A stretch of DNA of 8,563 nt from CALOCV01 sp942491955. Lineage in GTDB: Bacteria > Chlamydiota > Chlamydiia > Chlamydiales > CALOCV01. Below, one piece after another: positions 6,256 through 8,563 of this stretch (its first letter is position 1; each line of letters begins with the position of its first letter). Location of the stretch: NCBI GenBank assembly GCA_942491955.1, contig CALOCV010000033.1, positions 1-8,563 of the forward strand. Reading direction: 5' to 3'. The notes below the pieces were generated by a model. The model was not told where the DNA came from. It saw only the letters and a program-made list of their open reading frames with translations, and searched no databases. The position numbers were made by a program, and so were the translations under genes.

Positions 6256-6287
6256 CTCTGTGCTCTCTGTGGGCTCTGTGGTAGTTT
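6256..6287 (-). repeat. CACAGAG inverted repeat, right arm
   Basis: The reverse complement of the arm at 5996-6027, 31 of 32 positions identical, including 24 perfect bases (6264-6287). The arms lie 228 bp apart, enclosing only the decayed GxxExxY-type gene, so gene and repeats probably moved or arrived as a unit. Confidence 0.85.
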
Positions 6288-6301
6288 TTATTGCTGAGAT
6301 A

Positions 6302-6323
6302 TGTCAAGTATGAAGACAGGTTC
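6302..6323 (-). repeat. solitary copy of the GAACCTGTCTTCA element tip
   Basis: On the minus strand GAACCTGTCTTCATACTTGA starts at 6323, identical to the left tip of the palindromic element at 7934. It lies inside the right end of the 476-bp element, followed within two bases by that element's terminal repeat, so the insertions are stacked. Confidence 0.75.
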
Positions 6324-6353
6324 TAAAAGATTTTGAACAGGTTCTTAGAACGG

Positions 6354-6365
6354 GAAGACAGGTTC
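6354..6365 (-). repeat. short fragment of the same element tip
   Basis: GAACCTGTCTTC read on the minus strand from 6365, just outside the 476-bp element and 13 bp from the stop of the next gene. Only 12 bases match, so it is a fragment, possibly left by excision or nested insertion. Confidence 0.5.
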
Positions 6366-6377
6366 TGATAAGTGGTA

Positions 6378-6584
6378 TTATTTCTTTCCATCGGTACTAG
6401 ATACGATGGCTTCGACGAACCAGCCAACGATGACCAGAGAGGCGGTAGTAAGAGCTGCTGTCAAGAAAGCAGCAAAGAGGCTGAAGGCCACCTCGTGGGA
6501 ATAATAGATATAGACCACGGCGCTAATAATTAGCATGGCAAGGGTGAGCACCCACACAGTAGTTCGGTACCAAGGAATGGACAT
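6378..6584 (-). CDS. small two-TM membrane protein, function unknown
   Basis: Starting at the ATG at 6584 gives 68 residues with two hydrophobic segments, about residues 9-29 (TVWVLTLAMLIISAVVYIYY) and 35-62 (SLFAAFLTAALTTASLVIVG), and a hydrophilic tail SSTDGKK. I recognise no family. The frame is open further upstream, but that extension is polar, lacks a ribosome site and runs into the DoxX gene on the other strand. An ATG at 6602 (MCFFRG extension, 74 residues) is the main alternative, since AGAGGG abuts the 6584 ATG without the usual spacing. It is divergent from doxX. Its 3' end is next to a fragment of an inserted element. Two clear membrane helices make a real gene plausible. Confidence 0.55.
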   Translation of the reverse strand: MSIPWYRTTVWVLTLAMLIISAVVYIYYSHEVAFSLFAAFLTAALTTASLVIVGWFVEAIVSSTDGKK

Positions 6585-6637
6585 CCCTCTAAAAAAGCAC
6601 ATTTTTCTTAAAATAACAAGAATAATGCACTTAACAC

Positions 6638-6666
6638 TTGCTTCTAGAAAAAAAATCGGGTATTCA
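6638..6666 (+). promoter_or_regulatory. weak candidate promoter for the DoxX-family gene
   Basis: TTGCTT (6638-6643) and TATTCA (6661-6666) at 17-bp spacing lie 30-58 bp before the start codon. The -10 box is poor, so this rests mainly on position and the -35 match. Confidence 0.25.
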
Positions 6667-6695
6667 TAAAAAGAAATGATCGAAGGAGATGATTT

Positions 6696-7265
6696 ATGCA
6701 TGCTGTTGCTAAAGCGTATCGTCCCATTGCGGCTTTGGGAAACTTTTTTCAACCCTTTCTTCTCGTCCTCATCCGGATCTATTGGGGCTGGATGTTTTTT
6801 CAAGCAGGGCTTGGTAAGTTGCAAAATATTGATCAAACGGCCGAATTTTTTGAGAGCATTGATCTTTTTTGGCCCGTTTTTAATGCCTATTTCGTGGGAT
6901 GTGTTGAGTTGATTGGAGGAATTTTCCTCTTTTTTGGATTCATTTCCCGGCTTACGGGTCTTATTTTACTGATCGATATGATTGTTGCGTATGCCGTTGC
7001 CCATACAGAAGCTTTCGATCAATTCTTTACCGATCCTTCGGTTTTTGTCTCTCAAGAGCCTTTTAATTACTTGCTCACAGCGGCTATTGTTTTTTGTTTT
7101 GGTCCTGGCGTGATATCCATTGATTGGATAGGAAAGAAAGTATTTAGAGGCGAGAAGGCTTATTATGGATGTCACCTTCTTCTTGGCAAAAGTTTTTGGC
7201 CTTTATTTGGTGATCGTCCCATTGGGGTTTTTGCTGACATTGCAGAAAATCGAAGAAGTCGCTGA
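6696..7265 (+). CDS. DoxX-family integral membrane protein
   Basis: A DoxX/DUF417-like inner-membrane protein; some relatives act in redox or quinone-linked processes, but the role here is unknown. Hydrophobic segments lie at about residues 20-38, 63-82, 86-103 and 124-140, with the family pattern LIRIYWGWMFFQAGLGKLQN (25-44), ELIGGIFLFFGF and SRLTGLILLIDMIVAYA. The start is strong: AAGGAG (6683-6688), seven bases, ATG. The recognisable domain ends near IDWIGKKVF (residue 150), yet the frame stays open to 189 residues. The last 33 codons (101 bp) overlap the start of the next gene, which has its own good ribosome site. The tail HLLLGKSFWPLFGD looks unlike the family, so a small indel near 7140 that hides the true stop is possible. 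Core identity is well supported. Confidence 0.82.
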   Translation: MHAVAKAYRPIAALGNFFQPFLLVLIRIYWGWMFFQAGLGKLQNIDQTAEFFESIDLFWPVFNAYFVGCVELIGGIFLFFGFISRLTGLILLIDMIVAYAVAHTEAFDQFFTDPSVFVSQEPFNYLLTAAIVFCFGPGVISIDWIGKKVFRGEKAYYGCHLLLGKSFWPLFGDRPIGVFADIAENRRSR

Positions 7266-7555
7266 TGGGTTTTTTAGCAACCGCCCCCTATTCATTCTAT
7301 CGGGATTCAATGCGTTGATTTTAGGGCTTCTTGTTGTTGTGGGACACAATGTCTGGGGAAGCGAGCTGGGTGGTTTTGATTACCCTTCTGGGATGGCTGG
7401 ATGCTAATCCAGGGAGTTTTTTGCGCATTTTTTTCACCGATTGGGTCATCGATTGGGGAAAAAAATCGATGCAAAACGGTATCCATCGAGCCTTGATGGT
7501 CCTCTTCCTTCTTATTGGGATATTCCTCATCTACGAAGGATTTTGGCGGTTTTAG
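7165..7555 (+). CDS. four-TM membrane protein with HNVW motif, frameshifted
   Basis: As written, the gene runs MDVTFFLAKVFGLYLVIVPL to VVVGHNVW (residue 64), then breaks. The next frame over continues EASWVVLITLLGWLDANPGS to a stop at 7553-7555. Removing one G from GGGG (7355-7358) restores HNVWEASWVVLITLLGWL and a 129-residue protein with four hydrophobic segments (about 6-24, 42-60, 67-81 and 107-125). I recall small membrane proteins with this HNVW plus ITLLGWL arrangement in many bacteria, but I know no function or name. GAGAAGG, six bases, ATG supports the start. It overlaps the 3' end of the DoxX gene, suggesting co-transcription. The TAG stop lies where TTA meets the first G of an element tip (7555). 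The break may be a sequencing error or a real lesion. Confidence 0.65.
7355..7358 (+). other. probable +1 indel site in the HNVW protein gene
   Basis: The two halves of the protein are in different frames, and dropping one G from this GGGG joins them without an extra or missing residue in the conserved stretch. This is the most economical position for the frameshift. Confidence 0.55.
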
Positions 7556-7581
7556 GACCTGTCTTCACACTTCAAATGGCT
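7555..7581 (+). repeat. GAACCTGTCTTCA-type tip, variant copy
   Basis: GGACCTGTCTTCACACTTCA begins at 7555 and continues AATGGCT. It matches the right tip of the palindromic element (8070-8096, opposite strand) at 26 of 27 positions and is preceded by TTA. It may be a solo end, or the left end of a larger unit that finishes at 8096. Confidence 0.75.
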
Positions 7582-7669
7582 GTACCCAAACAACTTCCAA
7601 GAATTGGTTTTTTTTGTGGTAATAATAAGAAATATACAACACGCTCCTATCCAAGATAGGGGTAATATC

Positions 7670-7963
7670 GTGACAAACTATATCAAGGTAGAGAACCCTA
7701 ACAATCATGTCGTATGGGAAAAAAATCTGACTCGTGATGAAGCACAAAACGTAAGGGCATATTGTGAAGGTCGGGATTATATTCAGCTTTATTTAGCAAC
7801 TCTATATCCCGTTCGTACGGGTAATTTAAAAAACTTTTCCGAAGACTTTTTCTTGCCGACTGTGATCAATCACGCAAGAAAAGTCCAAGACACAGTTGAT
7901 AAAATTTTCGCCATTCTAGGAGCTCTTATTTTAGAACCTGTCTTCATACTTGAAATGAGCTAA
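7670..7963 (+). CDS. unrecognised small protein whose 3' end is replaced by an inserted element
   Basis: From a GTG at 7670, preceded by AGGGG at seven bases, the frame encodes 97 residues: VTNYIKVENPNNHVVWEKNL, a charged middle and a helix-prone end (VINHARKVQDTVDKIFAILG). No signal peptide or membrane segment is clear and I recognise no family. The frame is open further upstream, but only to TTG and without a ribosome site. Residue 88 (Leu, codon TTA at 7931-7933) is the target triplet of the 163-bp element; the last nine residues, EPVFILEMS, and the stop are encoded by the element. The native C-terminus is therefore lost and this may be a truncated, possibly inactive gene. A small hairpin (CCTATC, three bases, GATAGG at 7646-7660) overlaps the ribosome site. 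The 114 bp upstream hold only the element tip. Confidence 0.45.
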   Translation: MTNYIKVENPNNHVVWEKNLTRDEAQNVRAYCEGRDYIQLYLATLYPVRTGNLKNFSEDFFLPTVINHARKVQDTVDKIFAILGALILEPVFILEMS

Positions 7964-8096
7964 ATTCGGATTCTTTTCCTCCAGGAGACGATAAAAATGT
8001 GCGGGTAATATTTTTTAATATGACCCGCACATTTTTATCGTCTCCTGGAGAGAAAATAATTTCGAATTTAGCCATTTGAAGTGTGAAGACAGGTTC
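7934..8096. mobile_element. 163-bp palindromic MITE-like element
   Basis: The whole element folds on itself. GAACCTGTCTTCATACTTGA at 7934 and GAACCTGTCTTCACACTTCA read back from 8096 form the ends, and both arms continue with near-identical GCTAAATTCG. TTA flanks both sides (7931-7933 and 8097-8099) as a target duplication. It codes for no protein of its own, so transposition would need a transposase elsewhere. It has truncated the small gene at 7670 and separates it from the ORF at 8156. Confidence 0.8.
7979..8050. repeat. perfect 28-bp-stem palindrome at the element core
   Basis: CTCCAGGAGACGATAAAAAT at 7979 continues GTGCGGGT to 8006 and pairs without mismatch with 8023-8050. After one mismatched pair (8007/8022) the stem resumes as ATATT (8008-8012) with AATAT (8017-8021) around a TTTT loop. 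The core is perfectly paired although the outer arms have diverged. There is no T run after it, so it is not a canonical terminator. Confidence 0.92.
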
Positions 8097-8155
8097 TTAG
8101 ATGTCATGACTTTTCCTGCCCGTCTTGTGACGTGTGTCGAGAATCATTTACCACA

Positions 8156-8422
8156 ATGCAAAAGAAGAAAGAGCAAGCTTTGCTTACGTATCTCAAACAG
8201 CAAAAGGTCGATCAAAAACTGATCGACACTCCTTATGTAAAGATACATATTGATTGGGAAACAGAAGCTAAGCATAGTTACGTAGGATATAGGCTGCCTT
8301 CAGGGCAGTTAATTAGACGATTTTTTAAATGTGATAATTCCGAAGAAACTTCTGTTTGTTTTATTGAAATGCCAGCTTATCCATTTTTAACAAGAACAAA
8401 AACCACGGCAGGCAGCTTTTAG
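8156..8422 (+). CDS. unrecognised small hydrophilic protein
   Basis: From the ATG at 8156 an 88-residue protein is encoded: a basic N-terminus MQKKKEQALLTYLKQQKVDQ, a central VKIHIDWETEAKHSYVGYRL segment with beta-strand character, LPSGQLIRRFFKCD, two cysteines (59 and 68) and the tail TRTKTTAGSF. A GTG at 8132 is in frame and would add eight residues. Neither start has a convincing ribosome site. No signal peptide, membrane segment or known motif is seen. It starts 60 bp after the palindromic element, whose insertion may have removed an original promoter. A bidirectional terminator follows 41 bp after the stop. I cannot assign a family. Confidence 0.45.
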   Translation: MQKKKEQALLTYLKQQKVDQKLIDTPYVKIHIDWETEAKHSYVGYRLPSGQLIRRFFKCDNSEETSVCFIEMPAYPFLTRTKTTAGSF

Positions 8423-8457
8423 TCAGTAACCGATCACGCCTTTTTATGGAACCGAGG

Positions 8458-8493
8458 AAAAAAAAAATCCCATCTCGGAAAGGATGGGATTTT
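8458..8493. terminator. bidirectional intrinsic terminator
   Basis: AAAATCCCATC (8464-8474) pairs with GATGGGATTTT (8483-8493) around eight bases. On the minus strand the stem runs into a long T run (8458-8467 complement); on the plus strand it ends in TTTT. It suits both the small plus-strand ORF ending at 8422 and a minus-strand gene ending at 8492. Confidence 0.85.
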
Positions 8494-8563
8494 ATGCTTT
8501 GTATACGACTCGATAAATGGGCGTGATGGTTACAAGAAGCAATACGTAACTGAACGGGGCGGC
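8492..8563 (-). CDS. 3' end of a minus-strand gene running off the window
   Basis: The minus strand is open from the window edge for 23 codons, reading AAPFSYVLLLVTITPIYRVV, then YKA and TAA at 8492-8494. The residues look like a final membrane helix with a short basic tail, and the stop falls in the arm of an intrinsic terminator whose long T run points in this direction. That context supports a true gene end. Too little is present to name the protein; a transporter is possible. Confidence 0.45.
   Translation of the reverse strand, partial: AAPFSYVLLLVTITPIYRVVYKA

Larger units (their letters stand above)
5869..6344. mobile_element. 476-bp inverted-repeat element with TTA target duplication
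   Basis: GAACCTGTTCAAAATCTTT begins at 5869 and its exact reverse complement ends at 6344, giving 19-bp perfect terminal inverted repeats. TTA flanks both ends (5866-5868 and 6345-6347) as a three-base target duplication. It encodes no intact transposase, so it is a MITE or decayed IS mobilised in trans. A 3-bp TNA duplication resembles the IS1031-type IS5 group, but that placement is an inference. Bases 5889-5995 hold no gene I can support. The rest carries a second, nested repeat-bounded insertion with a decayed gene. Confidence 0.75.

Noticed and set aside
6101..6307. Minus-strand 68-residue frame containing HRAHREHREEE
   Set aside because: The residues are a translation of the CACAGAG repeat arm and run antisense to the GxxExxY remnant; there is no ribosome site.
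7979..8050. Strong hairpin as an intrinsic terminator
   Set aside because: Neither strand has a T run directly after the stem, and the stem is far longer than usual; it is better explained as the core of the palindromic element.

Overview
The window looks like a piece of a bacterial chromosome, most likely from a member of the Chlamydiae, perhaps one of the environmental (Parachlamydia-like) lineages. The main reason is that ftsY lies next to sucC-sucD, a neighbourhood I recall from chlamydial genomes. The sequence cannot prove the taxon. The flanks are accessory: a toxin-antitoxin pair, small membrane or secreted proteins of unknown role, and several degraded short inverted-repeat elements.

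Left part (1-1260): a higB-higA type toxin-antitoxin operon on the minus strand, with a near-consensus promoter so close to the toxin ATG that the mRNA should be leaderless. Next comes a small secreted, extremely tyrosine-rich protein (minus strand) with a perfect intrinsic terminator behind it and a hairpin in its leader.

Centre (1304-5869): a DUF202 membrane protein converges on, and overlaps by 23 bp, the 3' end of ftsY (signal recognition particle receptor). ftsY and sucC diverge from a 72-bp gap with two plausible overlapping promoters. sucC, sucD and an M50 site-2-type membrane protease with a C-terminal repeat domain are packed with 1-4 bp overlaps and look like one operon: succinyl-CoA synthetase beta and alpha subunits plus an intramembrane protease. 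As written, sucC is frameshifted by a run of 17 G exactly where the ATP-grasp glycine loop is encoded.

Right part (5866-8563): a mobile-element-rich region. A 476-bp element with 19-bp terminal inverted repeats and a TTA target duplication sits on the stop codon of the protease gene. Nested in it is a decayed GxxExxY-protein gene bracketed by CACAGAG-repeat inverted repeats. Five further copies of a related tip (GAACCTGTCTTCA, one with GG for GA) follow. Two of them bound a 163-bp nearly perfect palindrome (MITE-like) that has overwritten the 3' end of a small hypothetical gene. Between the elements lie a small two-TM protein (minus), a DoxX-family protein, a frameshifted four-TM protein with an HNVW motif and two small unrecognised ORFs. 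A bidirectional terminator closes the window beside the 3' end of a minus-strand gene that runs off the right edge.

Three coding regions (sucC, the HNVW protein and the GxxExxY remnant) each become continuous if one base is removed from a G or C run. This could mean assembly or base-calling errors, real decay, or, for the G17 tract, phase variation.
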